NCBI GenBank assembly: GCA_047972995.1
Contig: JBKEBD010000016.1
Span: 1 to 64,000, forward strand
From: JBKEDC01 sp047972995
GTDB lineage: Bacteria > Bacteroidota > Bacteroidia > Bacteroidales > Prolixibacteraceae
Direction of reading: 5' to 3'
DNA: 64,000 nt
The stretch's first letter is position 1. Each line of letters opens with the position of its first letter. The notes under the pieces were generated by a model. The model had not been told where the DNA came from. It made no database searches and saw only the letters and a program-made list of their open reading frames with translations. Of the stretch, positions 26,067-34,706 are shown one piece after another. The position numbers and the translations under genes were made by a program.

Positions 26067-26567
26067 TTATTGTGCGTTTTTAATCACTTCTAAATAAAAA
26101 AGTATCTGCTCCACTAAGTATTCGGCACTATCTTTTTCATCAATCTGAATATTTAAATCTAAATAGCTTACATCTTCTGTTGAGCTTCCCACCTTGAATC
26201 TGGCTTTCGATAAAGCTCGAATTGCCTTTACCTCATACTTGGTACTTCGGGTAATATCAATTAAAATATCGAACGGTTGCACTGTGAATCGATGGAGTAG
26301 TTCCGTTTTAGGTTTACCTAAAAAGCTAAAATCTTTAGCGGTGAAAGTTATTTCTCGTTCCGTTTCGGAGTAACAAAGCTTTTTCACCTTAATGTTCCGA
26401 AGAACGAGTGCCTTTTCTAAAGCATTAACCGCAGACATATCTCCTTCTTGCCAAATCAAACCAAGCGTGTTTGCCTGATTGATATTAACAAATGCTTTAT
26501 TGGTTCGCTTTATTTTTTTCAGCTCCGATTTCAACCAATAGTTCGATAATTTTCCTTTTATTCCCAT
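26067..26567 (-). CDS. DUF6913-like conserved hypothetical protein
   Basis: The 166-residue protein has no signal peptide or membrane helix. Features include the basic opening KLSNYWLKSELKK, GLIWQEGDMSAV, and FTVQPFDILIDITRSTKYEV in the middle. I recognise the pattern as the Bacteroidota DUF6913 family, often found beside dapA. The ATG at 26567 (MGIKGKL) is preferred over one four codons upstream. The function is unknown; the one-base gap to dapA implies co-expression. Confidence 0.65.
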   Translation of the reverse strand: MGIKGKLSNYWLKSELKKIKRTNKAFVNINQANTLGLIWQEGDMSAVNALEKALVLRNIKVKKLCYSETEREITFTAKDFSFLGKPKTELLHRFTVQPFDILIDITRSTKYEVKAIRALSKARFKVGSSTEDVSYLDLNIQIDEKDSAEYLVEQILFYLEVIKNAQ

Positions 26568-26719
26568 CTCAACGTACAAAAGTAAAAAAAACCATTAGAA
26601 GTTAATCGGAATCCTTCACATTGCATTCTTTTTTTAGCTATTTAACTTTAGGACGGCTACTCTTATTTAAATTCCAATTGTTTACGAATTTCTTATCGTT
26701 TGGTGTTGCTACCGGAAAA

Positions 26720-28000
26720 CTAGAAGTTTTCATTTATACGAATAAAAAAACCTGTAGATCCATAAGCTCCCCAACCATAGTCTAGACCCAAATTAGTTCG
26801 TGCCTTTTTCCTAAAGTTAATGCGCAAACCAAGCCCATAGCCCGGTGCAATGTATTCAAACAATTTGGCATCGTTCATCCCTCCTCCACTCACGGTCGTG
26901 GCATTCAAAAAGGCCACAGCCCCAATTAATCTCGGATTCGAACGACTTCCCCAAATGTGTTTGCGGTATTCCATTCCTGTATAAACAAGGTTTTCTCCTC
27001 TAAATCGTCCTTGGGTGTATGGTGCTCCCGAAGTACCATATTGATCCCAACCAATGGCTGGTAAACACAAATAGGGTAATTCTCCCGACAAAGTGAAGTT
27101 TCCAATTCCCCAAACGGCCAAAATATTGTGTTTGTCTTCGGTAAAGTTAAAGTAGTCGCGATATTCTAAATTTAACTGCGTAGAGTTTTTATCGCTTCCC
27201 AAAAATTGGGGATTTATGCGGAAATTCATCATAAGGTATCTGCCATCATAGGGATTATTCACGTTATCGCGCGTGTCGTAAACTGCATTCAGCGACAATC
27301 CCACGGTGTTGCTTCTATCCTGATCAAATCCGTTATATTGAGTATATGCCCAATAGGGAGTAATCACCGACGGATTATTAACATCTTCATTGTTTTCTTC
27401 CATCTCTGAATCAACAATACCTCGATGTAAGTCGATGTGTAGTCCTAAACCGGCATAAAGTCCTGAATATCCAATCTTATGTAAGAATGTTTCATAAACT
27501 CTAATGAGCTTAAACTCCATGAAATCTTCGTTCGATATTCCTTGATAGGTTATACCGCCTAAGCTTACCTCTCCCGATATCGGCTTTGAGCTTTGAGAAC
27601 CTGTGCTAAGCCCCCAAGTAGCTTGCGATGTATCGAAATAGCGCACATCGCCAATTATTTGCCAATTATTCTCGCTAGTGTAGGTGGTAGAACGCAAAGA
27701 AACCATCTTCTGATTTCTTGTGGTAAAGATAATACCCAACACAGCACTCGATATGGATGTATTTTGAGGATCACCCATAAACCAACTTGCCGTACCCCCT
27801 AATCCATACATAAAATCGAATGCCGGATTGAATCCTACAATGGGAACAGGAGTTAAATAGACCGTGCCCTTTTGCGGTGATCGGTCATCCTTTTTAACTG
27901 TTGATGCAACCGCTAACGTGTCGGTATTCTGTTGCGCAAAAACGCTTCCTCCTAGCATCAGCATAAAGGATAACACAAATATTTTGGGGTATTTCTCCAT
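26720..28000 (-). CDS. BamA/TamA-like outer-membrane beta-barrel protein
   Basis: The 426-residue product begins with a signal peptide (MEKYPKIFVLSFMLMLGG, cleavage after VFA). It continues with a beta-rich sequence ending in IRINENF, a terminal Phe suited to the outer membrane. The segments VYDTRDNVNNPYDGRYLMMNF, EYRDYFNF and GRFRGENLVYTGMEYRKHIWG are surface-antigen (Omp85 C-terminal domain) features; the last resembles the RGF-loop region. POTRA domains are lacking, so it is a stand-alone barrel of unknown cargo. The frame is open 35 codons further upstream, but the signal peptide fixes the start at 28000, ten bases after the WecA-like gene. Confidence 0.75.
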   Translation of the reverse strand: MEKYPKIFVLSFMLMLGGSVFAQQNTDTLAVASTVKKDDRSPQKGTVYLTPVPIVGFNPAFDFMYGLGGTASWFMGDPQNTSISSAVLGIIFTTRNQKMVSLRSTTYTSENNWQIIGDVRYFDTSQATWGLSTGSQSSKPISGEVSLGGITYQGISNEDFMEFKLIRVYETFLHKIGYSGLYAGLGLHIDLHRGIVDSEMEENNEDVNNPSVITPYWAYTQYNGFDQDRSNTVGLSLNAVYDTRDNVNNPYDGRYLMMNFRINPQFLGSDKNSTQLNLEYRDYFNFTEDKHNILAVWGIGNFTLSGELPYLCLPAIGWDQYGTSGAPYTQGRFRGENLVYTGMEYRKHIWGSRSNPRLIGAVAFLNATTVSGGGMNDAKLFEYIAPGYGLGLRINFRKKARTNLGLDYGWGAYGSTGFFIRINENF

Positions 28001-28010
28001 AAGTATTTTT

Positions 28011-29138
28011 CTATTTACTTCCCGCAGCTTGTAGCTTGCTAGCCTGCTTCTGCTTATTTTTTTTCTTAAACAGAAGTATCCACGATGGAGTAGCTGCAAG
28101 GGCAAAGCCCAAAGGAAGTACGATGGCTAGTAAAGCCCAAGTGCCAATATCTCTCAAAAAATATGCCAAAAAAATAAAGAAAACATTCACGCCACCAATG
28201 GTAAATGAAATCTGATGATGAGTCATACCTAGTTCTAACATTCGGTGGTGAATATGGTTCTTATCGGGCGAAAAAGGAGAATTTCCTCGCAAGATGCGCA
28301 AAAAGAAAATACGAATGGTATCAACGACAGGCACAATAAGCACTGCCACAGCAACAGCTGGGGCACTCGATAGGGTGTAAGTGTGGGGTTCTACATTAAC
28401 AATTTGATTGTTGAATTTCAGAAATGCAATGGCAACCACAGAAACCACAAAGCCTATCAGTAGCGAGCCTGTATCTCCCATGAAAATTTTCAGGCGCACA
28501 CAATACATATTATAATAGATAAATGCCAACAAACCTCCAGCTAAAGAAGCTGCAATAAGAGGTATATGGTAGTAACCATTAATATAAAACCACAGGGTAA
28601 AAGCCGACAAACTGATAATCCCTGTAATGGCTGCTAATCCGTCGATACCGTCAATCAGATTGAAACCGTTGAGTAGGAATGTAACAGCAAAAATACTGAT
28701 TGCAATCCCCCATCCCTCAGAAAGTGGAACACTTAAAACCCCCTGCAGTTCATCAATTTGAACTCCTCCAAGCCCCACAATGATACTCGCAGCTAGCAAT
28801 TGCCCCAAGAGCTTAACTACTGCCGCTGTTGAAATAATATCATCTTTGATTCCGACAACAAAAATAAGCACAAACGAAGACGTTAGAAAAGGGACGTAGG
28901 CATAAGAATACCAATCGGCAAAGAAAGAGTAAGTAAAAATGAAGCCAAAAGCAATGGCTATTCCTCCTAGACGTGGCGTTATCTTGGTGTGTGCACTCCT
29001 AAAGTTTGGTTTATCAAACAAACGTTTGCTATATGCAATGTGTAAAACGGTAGGTATCGATGTAAATACCACCATAAATGATACAATCGCTGCTAAAGGC
29101 ACCAATAAATGATAAGCCAATTCGGTTGGGTGTTGCAT
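28011..29138 (-). CDS. MraY/WecA-family undecaprenyl-phosphate sugar-1-phosphate transferase
   Basis: The 375-residue polytopic membrane protein carries the polyprenyl-phosphate transferase motifs: DDIIS after the fourth helix, NGFNLIDGIDGLA, KIFMGDTGSLLIGF and the C-terminal KNHIHHRMLELG. These are the Mg-binding and His-rich HxxHH-like loops of WecA-type enzymes. It would load a HexNAc-1-phosphate onto undecaprenyl phosphate to start a surface glycan. The Lys/Gln-rich tail is non-conserved. It lies upstream of the barrel gene in the same unit; other glycan genes are not adjacent, so the product glycan is unknown. Confidence 0.88.
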   Translation of the reverse strand: MQHPTELAYHLLVPLAAIVSFMVVFTSIPTVLHIAYSKRLFDKPNFRSAHTKITPRLGGIAIAFGFIFTYSFFADWYSYAYVPFLTSSFVLIFVVGIKDDIISTAAVVKLLGQLLAASIIVGLGGVQIDELQGVLSVPLSEGWGIAISIFAVTFLLNGFNLIDGIDGLAAITGIISLSAFTLWFYINGYYHIPLIAASLAGGLLAFIYYNMYCVRLKIFMGDTGSLLIGFVVSVVAIAFLKFNNQIVNVEPHTYTLSSAPAVAVAVLIVPVVDTIRIFFLRILRGNSPFSPDKNHIHHRMLELGMTHHQISFTIGGVNVFFIFLAYFLRDIGTWALLAIVLPLGFALAATPSWILLFKKKNKQKQASKLQAAGSK

Positions 29139-29277
29139 GATTTTTTTCTAAAGTTTTTTCATTCAAAGTCTATAAGTAGACTTCTGATCAATTTCAAGAT
29201 TAAGTGTAAAAGTACATAAAATAGTGATAACAATCTAGAAGATTAACATATATCTATAAATCACTATGGAACAACAA

Positions 29278-31290
29278 CTACAGTTCTGCTTTCTTTTCAA
29301 TGGTAAAGTTTGGCTTGTAGTCTAATAAGAATAACCCTTCATTTACCCATCCTGCCGATGGTGAAATCTTTTTAAATTTAAAACTACACTGCAACAAATG
29401 AGGCTGATAACTCACTACTGCTGAACTGACATTTGCTCCATATTTAAACATCATGTCCATGAAGTAATAAGCCACATCATAACCTTGAAAAGCAAACTGA
29501 CTAGGCTCTAAGTAAAAGTTTTCTCGATACTGCTTCACAAAATCATTTACCGCCACCGATGAGTAATCAATGTAATAGGGTGCCAACACATTCAAATTCA
29601 AACAATGGTAGTATTCAACTAGAATACTCTTATACTTCACAAAGCTGTAGGGGACAACAAGTGTTACGGCTGAATTTATTTGCGCAGCATTAAGCTGACT
29701 AACCCCTACGCTCACTTTCGCCTCTTCGTTGAAAGGAATGTATGCCACGGTGTTCATGTGCAAGCTATCTTTAGCGAAGCGTATTTTTCGTCTCAACACA
29801 TTGGGGTCGTCTCCCTCTCCTAGTTCCTCTAGGCTTTGTGTCGGTTTGTGCGCCACATCGTAAGTCATGAAGTGGGCAAAGTTTTGTTTGAATTCTTCCG
29901 ATTGATTTAAAAATCCCATTCCGTCATTACCCACAGCTAGCAAGTTGTAGTTCTTAAAGTTGTGAGTTAGGAAATATTCCGTCTTTTCTTGAATTAAACT
30001 TTCGGTAGGATTCACCTTAAAATAATAAGGGTTAGTTTCTTCAAAATTTCCAGCCGACGACAACGGAGAAACCATTGTAATGTGGTTCAACTTAGCATAA
30101 GTAGATACCGGTTCTTGAACTTGAGGGTAAACAGGTCCTATAATTAAGTCTGCTTGCCTAAAGTCGGGATGTTGCACAATGTTTTTCACCGTAGCCAATG
30201 AGCCTTCGGTATCAAACAAATGCACTGAAATTTGCATACCTTGCTCACGCATTTTATTGATTGCTAGAAGTATGCCCTGATACATCTGCATAAACCCTTT
30301 GCTCTTTGCAGGAATAAGCTCGGCATCTGTTTTGGGGGTATATTCAATCGAGTCATTTTTCGCTGCATCAATCATTAATTGTGCCTGCTCTTCTTTCAAA
30401 TACTCGTATTCGGCTGCTGAAAAAGGAAGTAGCACTGCCACATTGTAGTGCTTCAATTGCGCTTCTATGCTCGGTTTTGCTTCTGCAGGTTGCAATGTCC
30501 ACTCCTCCACCTGATTCACATTTTGCACCTTCGAAGGGATGGTAAGCACCATGTTTGTTTGCAAACCATGAGTTTTCATTGCTGGGTTGGCTGCATATAG
30601 ATCGTCCACCGTAATGTCGTAGTTCTTAGCTATTCGATAAGCCGTATCACCGGCTTTTACGGTGTATACAACTATTGCATCTTTTTGTTCAACCATTTCC
30701 GATATGGTAAGCACCATGCCTACTTTTAAACCAGATTCCGCTTTGGGGTTTTCTGCCAACAGCGCAGCAATCGAGCGATTGTATTTTTTTGCCAAGCCAT
30801 ATAAAGTTTCTCCGGCTTTCACCTCGTGCTTAATTTGCATTACCTTAGCTTGGGCTTCTTGGTTTTCACGTTCGAAGTCTTCCAAGTCATTCAGTTGCTT
30901 CATGCTTTTGGCGTTGGGAATACGCAAGATATCTTTTTTCTTAATTCCCTTTTCTGCCCACGGATTATATCGAATAATATCATCAACTGTCACACCATAT
31001 TCTTTTGATATACCATAAAGTGTTTCTTTTCGTTTCACTTTGTGGTTCTCAAATTTTATCTGCGACTCTACTACCTTATCTTGCATCACAGGTATCTGGA
31101 TAATCTGACCAGATCGCAAATTGCCATTCAAACTCGGATTTGCCACTTGTAGCTCATCTTGAGTAATGCCATATTGCTTGCATATCGAATAGATTGTTTC
31201 TCCTGATTTTACAGTATAACTCTTCACTTGCTGGGCAAAACTGCTCAGCAAGATCATCATTCCTATAATAAGTAGTCCTGTTTTCTTCAT
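29278..31290 (-). CDS. LysM-repeat protein with periplasmic-binding-protein-like domain
   Basis: The 670-residue exported protein has a signal peptide (ending SSFAQQ) and four LysM repeats (about residues 24-68, 82-127, 154-197 and 208-252). Each has the pattern YTVKSGETIYSICKQYGI or a close variant. From about 280 a type-1 periplasmic-binding fold follows (NVAVLLPFSAAEYEYL, ADLIIGPVYP, HITMVSPLSSAGNF), like branched-chain amino acid receptors. It likely sits on peptidoglycan in the periplasm; whether it binds a ligand is unknown. It follows the nfnB gene by 42 bp and may be co-transcribed. Confidence 0.85.
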   Translation of the reverse strand: MKKTGLLIIGMMILLSSFAQQVKSYTVKSGETIYSICKQYGITQDELQVANPSLNGNLRSGQIIQIPVMQDKVVESQIKFENHKVKRKETLYGISKEYGVTVDDIIRYNPWAEKGIKKKDILRIPNAKSMKQLNDLEDFERENQEAQAKVMQIKHEVKAGETLYGLAKKYNRSIAALLAENPKAESGLKVGMVLTISEMVEQKDAIVVYTVKAGDTAYRIAKNYDITVDDLYAANPAMKTHGLQTNMVLTIPSKVQNVNQVEEWTLQPAEAKPSIEAQLKHYNVAVLLPFSAAEYEYLKEEQAQLMIDAAKNDSIEYTPKTDAELIPAKSKGFMQMYQGILLAINKMREQGMQISVHLFDTEGSLATVKNIVQHPDFRQADLIIGPVYPQVQEPVSTYAKLNHITMVSPLSSAGNFEETNPYYFKVNPTESLIQEKTEYFLTHNFKNYNLLAVGNDGMGFLNQSEEFKQNFAHFMTYDVAHKPTQSLEELGEGDDPNVLRRKIRFAKDSLHMNTVAYIPFNEEAKVSVGVSQLNAAQINSAVTLVVPYSFVKYKSILVEYYHCLNLNVLAPYYIDYSSVAVNDFVKQYRENFYLEPSQFAFQGYDVAYYFMDMMFKYGANVSSAVVSYQPHLLQCSFKFKKISPSAGWVNEGLFLLDYKPNFTIEKKAEL

Positions 31291-31332
31291 CTAGTTTAAA
31301 ATATTGCTGTAAGCGGTAAGTGTGGGCTAAGC

Positions 31333-32802
31333 CTAAAGCCCAAATTTCAAATATTCATCCATTCCCTTTGCAGCTCTTCGCCCGTCGCCCATGGCTAGAA
31401 TGACCGTTGCACCACCACGCACGATGTCGCCTCCGGCAAACACCCACGGCAAGGAACTCTGCATATTTTCTTCATTCACCACAATGGTACCCCATTTTGT
31501 CACCTCTAGTTGTGGCAACTCTTGTGGCACAAGCGGATTGGGTGAAACACCAATCGCTACAACCACCATATCTACAGGCACATCATAGTCGGCACCTTCC
31601 ACCACCTTCGGACTTCTGCGTCCAGAAGCATCGGGCTCGCCCAATTCCATCTTTTGCAAGCGCATACTGCACACACGGCCTTCGTCATTAGCTATATAAG
31701 AAACCGGGTTGCTCAAGTTTAAAAACTCCACACCTTCCTCTTGGGCATGGTGAATTTCTTCCAATCGTGCAGGCATTTCGTCCATTGAACGACGATAAAT
31801 AATCATGGCACGCTCTGCGCCCATGCGTTTGGCAGTGCGCACCGAGTCCATGGCGGTATTTCCACCACCAATAATAGCCACATTTTTTGCTTTCAGCACA
31901 GGGGTATCTACCGCTGCACGTCCAGCACTCATGAGGTTCACTCGAGTGAGGTATTCATTAGCCGACAGTACACCGTTGCTATTTTCACCGGGGATATTCA
32001 TGAAGCGAGGCAATCCCGCACCACTCGACACAAAGAAAGCTTGATAACCCTCTTCGCGTAAATCGGCAAATGAAGTGGTTCTACCCACAATAAAGTTACG
32101 TTCAAACTTCACACCCATTTGTGCCAAGTTGCGCAATTCGAAATCTACAATGGCATTTGGTAATCTGAATTCTGGAATACCATATTTCAACACACCTCCT
32201 ACTTCGTGGAGTGCTTCAAAAACAGTTACATCATAGCCTAGCTTAATCATGTCGCCTGCCCATGCCAATGCCGCAGGACCCGAACCAACCGAAGCAACTT
32301 TAATGCCGTTGGCTGGCGCACAAGTGGGCAAAGCTGCCTTACCCGTGTTGCGCTCAAAGTCGGCTGCAAAGCGTTCTAAATAGCCAATTGCCACAGGCTG
32401 TTTTTGCATCTTTTGAATGTAGAAACATTGCGCTTCGCATTGCTTTTCTTGCGGACAAACACGTCCACACACCGCTGGCAAAGCCGAAGTTTCCTTCAAC
32501 GTGGCAGCAGCAGCTAAGAAATCTTGCGATTCGATTTGCTTTACAAATTTTGGAATATTAATACCTACCGGACAACCATCAATACAGGTTGGATTGGCGC
32601 AGTCCATGCATCGTGATGCTTCGCGAACAGCCATTTCGGCTGCCAATCCCACATTCACTTCTTTGTCCATGTGCTTTGCACGCTCCACCGGATTCATTTC
32701 GAGCATACGCACACGCTCGATATCAGTTCTATCTTTTGCTTTTATTTTTTTGCGCAATTCGGCACGCCATTCTTCGGCGCGTTCAGCTTTCAAATCTACC
32801 AT
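31333..32802 (-). CDS. NfnB/GltD-like NADPH-binding flavoprotein subunit
   Basis: The 489-residue protein has an N-terminal iron-sulfur region (CMDCANPTCIDGCPVGI and AVCGRVCPQEKQCEAQC) binding two [4Fe-4S] clusters. An FAD-binding GSGPAALAWAGD fold and an NAD(P)-binding GGGNTAMDSVRTAKRMGA fold follow. Alone it would be called the small subunit of glutamate synthase. With the SudB/NfnA-like gene immediately upstream (11-bp gap) and no gltB, it more likely forms NfnAB, the electron-bifurcating NADH-dependent ferredoxin:NADP oxidoreductase. This fits an anaerobe. Confidence 0.85.
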   Translation of the reverse strand: MVDLKAERAEEWRAELRKKIKAKDRTDIERVRMLEMNPVERAKHMDKEVNVGLAAEMAVREASRCMDCANPTCIDGCPVGINIPKFVKQIESQDFLAAAATLKETSALPAVCGRVCPQEKQCEAQCFYIQKMQKQPVAIGYLERFAADFERNTGKAALPTCAPANGIKVASVGSGPAALAWAGDMIKLGYDVTVFEALHEVGGVLKYGIPEFRLPNAIVDFELRNLAQMGVKFERNFIVGRTTSFADLREEGYQAFFVSSGAGLPRFMNIPGENSNGVLSANEYLTRVNLMSAGRAAVDTPVLKAKNVAIIGGGNTAMDSVRTAKRMGAERAMIIYRRSMDEMPARLEEIHHAQEEGVEFLNLSNPVSYIANDEGRVCSMRLQKMELGEPDASGRRSPKVVEGADYDVPVDMVVVAIGVSPNPLVPQELPQLEVTKWGTIVVNEENMQSSLPWVFAGGDIVRGGATVILAMGDGRRAAKGMDEYLKFGL

Positions 32803-32813
32803 CTTTTAATCAA

Positions 32814-33638
32814 CTAAGCTTTATTATTAAACGCCTCAAAGGCTGCACGCTCTTCGGCGCTATATGCTTTCAATCTCACCATCAACTCATCGAAATCAAT
32901 CTGATGAGCATCAAACTCAGGACCATCAACACAAGTGAATTTGGTTTCATTGCCAATTTTCACTCGGCAAGCTCCACACATTCCTGTGCCGTCCACCATC
33001 ATGGCGTTCAAGCTGGCTTGCGTTGGGATATTATATTTTTTAGTGAGCAATGAAGTAAATTTCATCATGATGGCAGGACCGATCGCTACACATTCGTCGA
33101 TGTGCTCTTCGGTGATGAATTTCTCAGCGCCCTCGGTCACCAAACCTTTTTCACCATGCGAACCGTCGTCGGTCATAATAATTAGTTCGTCCGACCATTT
33201 GCGGATTTCTTCTTCCAAAATAATCAAATCTTTCGAGCGAGCAGCAATGACCGTTACCACCCGATTGCCTGCCTTTTTAAAGCCTTCCACAATGGGCAAC
33301 AGCGGCGCAACGCCCACACCACCACCGCAAGCGAGCACCGTGCCCACTTTCTCGATGTGCGTAGCCTTACCTAGCGGTCCAACGATATCTAAAATTTGAT
33401 CGCCCACCTTCATTTCTGCCAAACGAGTGGAAGTAACTCCCACCTTTTGCGCTACTAGGGTGATTGTTCCCGCTGCCACATCGGCACCAGCAATTGTTAA
33501 AGGAATGCGTTCGCCTTGCTCGTCCACGCGAAGCATAATAAAGTGTCCAGGTTTTCTCGATTTGGCAATACGTGGTGCTTTTATTACCACTTTCACGACA
33601 TTCTCCGAGAAAAATTCTATTTCTACAATTTCGTTCAT
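32814..33638 (-). CDS. NfnA-like FAD/[2Fe-2S] oxidoreductase subunit
   Basis: The 274-residue protein resembles the electron-transfer subunit of dihydroorotate dehydrogenase and sulfide dehydrogenase SudB. It has an FAD-binding barrel (RIPLTIAGAD), an NAD-binding part (ACGGGVGVAPLLPIVEGF) and a C-terminal Cys cluster (GMCGACRV ... FTCVDGPEFDAH) for a [2Fe-2S] centre. Paired with the GltD-like gene it should make NfnAB, which interconverts NADH, NADPH and ferredoxin. The start at 33638 gives the expected N-terminus. The pair may run on into the LysM gene. Confidence 0.85.
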   Translation of the reverse strand: MNEIVEIEFFSENVVKVVIKAPRIAKSRKPGHFIMLRVDEQGERIPLTIAGADVAAGTITLVAQKVGVTSTRLAEMKVGDQILDIVGPLGKATHIEKVGTVLACGGGVGVAPLLPIVEGFKKAGNRVVTVIAARSKDLIILEEEIRKWSDELIIMTDDGSHGEKGLVTEGAEKFITEEHIDECVAIGPAIMMKFTSLLTKKYNIPTQASLNAMMVDGTGMCGACRVKIGNETKFTCVDGPEFDAHQIDFDELMVRLKAYSAEERAAFEAFNNKA

Positions 33639-33755
33639 TTTAATCTTTTAGTAATGTGCAAAAATAATACGCTATTACTATAAAATGGTCATTAAATTGA
33701 AATTTTATACGCTTTAGGGGCTTTTTTTAACTTGGTGGGGGTGTAAAGTTGGCAC

Positions 33756-34124
33756 TTATCTCCTCACAATCATCTTGTTTTCTTTATCGTATTTACTTTC
33801 CACAATCTTCCCATTAATAATTAGCTCTATCGCTTGTTCAATCACCTCGAAAGGAGCAATAAATCACTCTCGCATAGTGTGGCGTTTGCCCTTATCATCA
33901 AACACATCAACCTCTAAGCACGTTTTTCCAAAAAAGTTGTGCAGCAATTGTTCAAATTTCTGCGGATTCATGCTGAAGCATTTCCAAGCTCCTTTAAAGA
34001 CTTTATATTTACAGTTTTCTTTCGTAGAACCAAACAAAATCGAAAACTTATTGAAAATAACATGGGCCTGTTCTTCTGAAATGCAAAAAATGGCATCTAA
34101 ATTCTGACTCAGAACTTCCAACAC
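33756..34124 (-). pseudogene. Broken T5orf172-like (GIY-YIG-associated) gene remnant
   Basis: On the minus strand an open frame (EEQAHVIFNKFSILFGS, FKGAWKCFSMNPQKFEQ, VFDDKGKRHTMRE) is stopped by TGA at 33864-33866. It continues in the same frame for 35 more codons (FIAPFEVIEQAIELIINGKI) to TAA at 33756. A single TGG-to-TGA change explains the stop (MRE-W-FIAPFEV). Upstream, similar sequence (IFKHTKS) continues beyond the GTG at 34124 until another stop, and no start is present. The sequence reminds me of the C-terminal part of T5orf172/GIY-YIG nuclease-family proteins, but that assignment is tentative. It appears truncated at the N-terminus and nonsense-mutated. Confidence 0.6.
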
Positions 34125-34706
34125 ACTTTTCGTATGTTTGAATATTTCTCTACATTAATTTCCAACTCAACCGATCCCTATTTGATGGCTATTGTGAAAT
34201 CAATATCAAATACTTTTGTTCGAGCGAGGCAAACTTTGTGAGTGCATAAATTAAAAACGACATATACGCTTTCCCGTGTTATTCTAACCACAAAATAATA
34301 CAAATGACTTATCAAGGTCAATTGGAGCCTCCTTAAATTACCCCCAACTGTTCTACTTTTATATTTATCTGTTTGTTTTTCGAATAATTTAACACACCGC
34401 TGCAAATTTCTCATTTACACAATACAACTATATTGAAAATAATTGCACTGGCGGGTATATTCGTTTTGTTACACTGAAAAAGGAGAAAGAAAGTATTTAT
34501 TAAACTACATTTAGCTTAATCTTCCGTCAAGTTTACAACCACCCAAAGATTTGGACAGAAGCCTCCGTCGTCTTATTGCTTCCAAATTTTAGCAAAATTT
34601 CACATTAGTGGACTTTCCGCTATTTTTGGAGTGTACTCAAAATGCTTTTGCTATATTTGCAGCTTTAGTAAAAATAGAGTCAACAATTATCTTAATATAA
34701 TATCTA
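34125..34706. other. Non-coding stretch upstream of purL
   Basis: This 580-bp region has no convincing gene. A 78-codon minus-strand frame (34178-34414) shows no family resemblance and unbalanced composition. The only signal is the promoter box of purL at 34652. It may hold the lost 5' part of the neighbouring pseudogene. Confidence 0.5.
34652..34659 (+). promoter_or_regulatory. TAnnTTTG promoter element of purL
   Basis: TATATTTG, an exact Bacteroidota -7 box, lies 47 bp before the purL start, with a TTTTTGG about 23 bp further upstream. Confidence 0.5.

Noticed and set aside
33864..33866. TGA read as a recoded sense codon (Trp or Sec)
   Set aside because: TGA ends other genes here and TGG codes for Trp. 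The upstream half also lacks a start, so simple decay is a better explanation.
34178..34414. 78-codon minus-strand frame before purL
   Set aside because: Composition and lack of any motif suggest chance; no start context.
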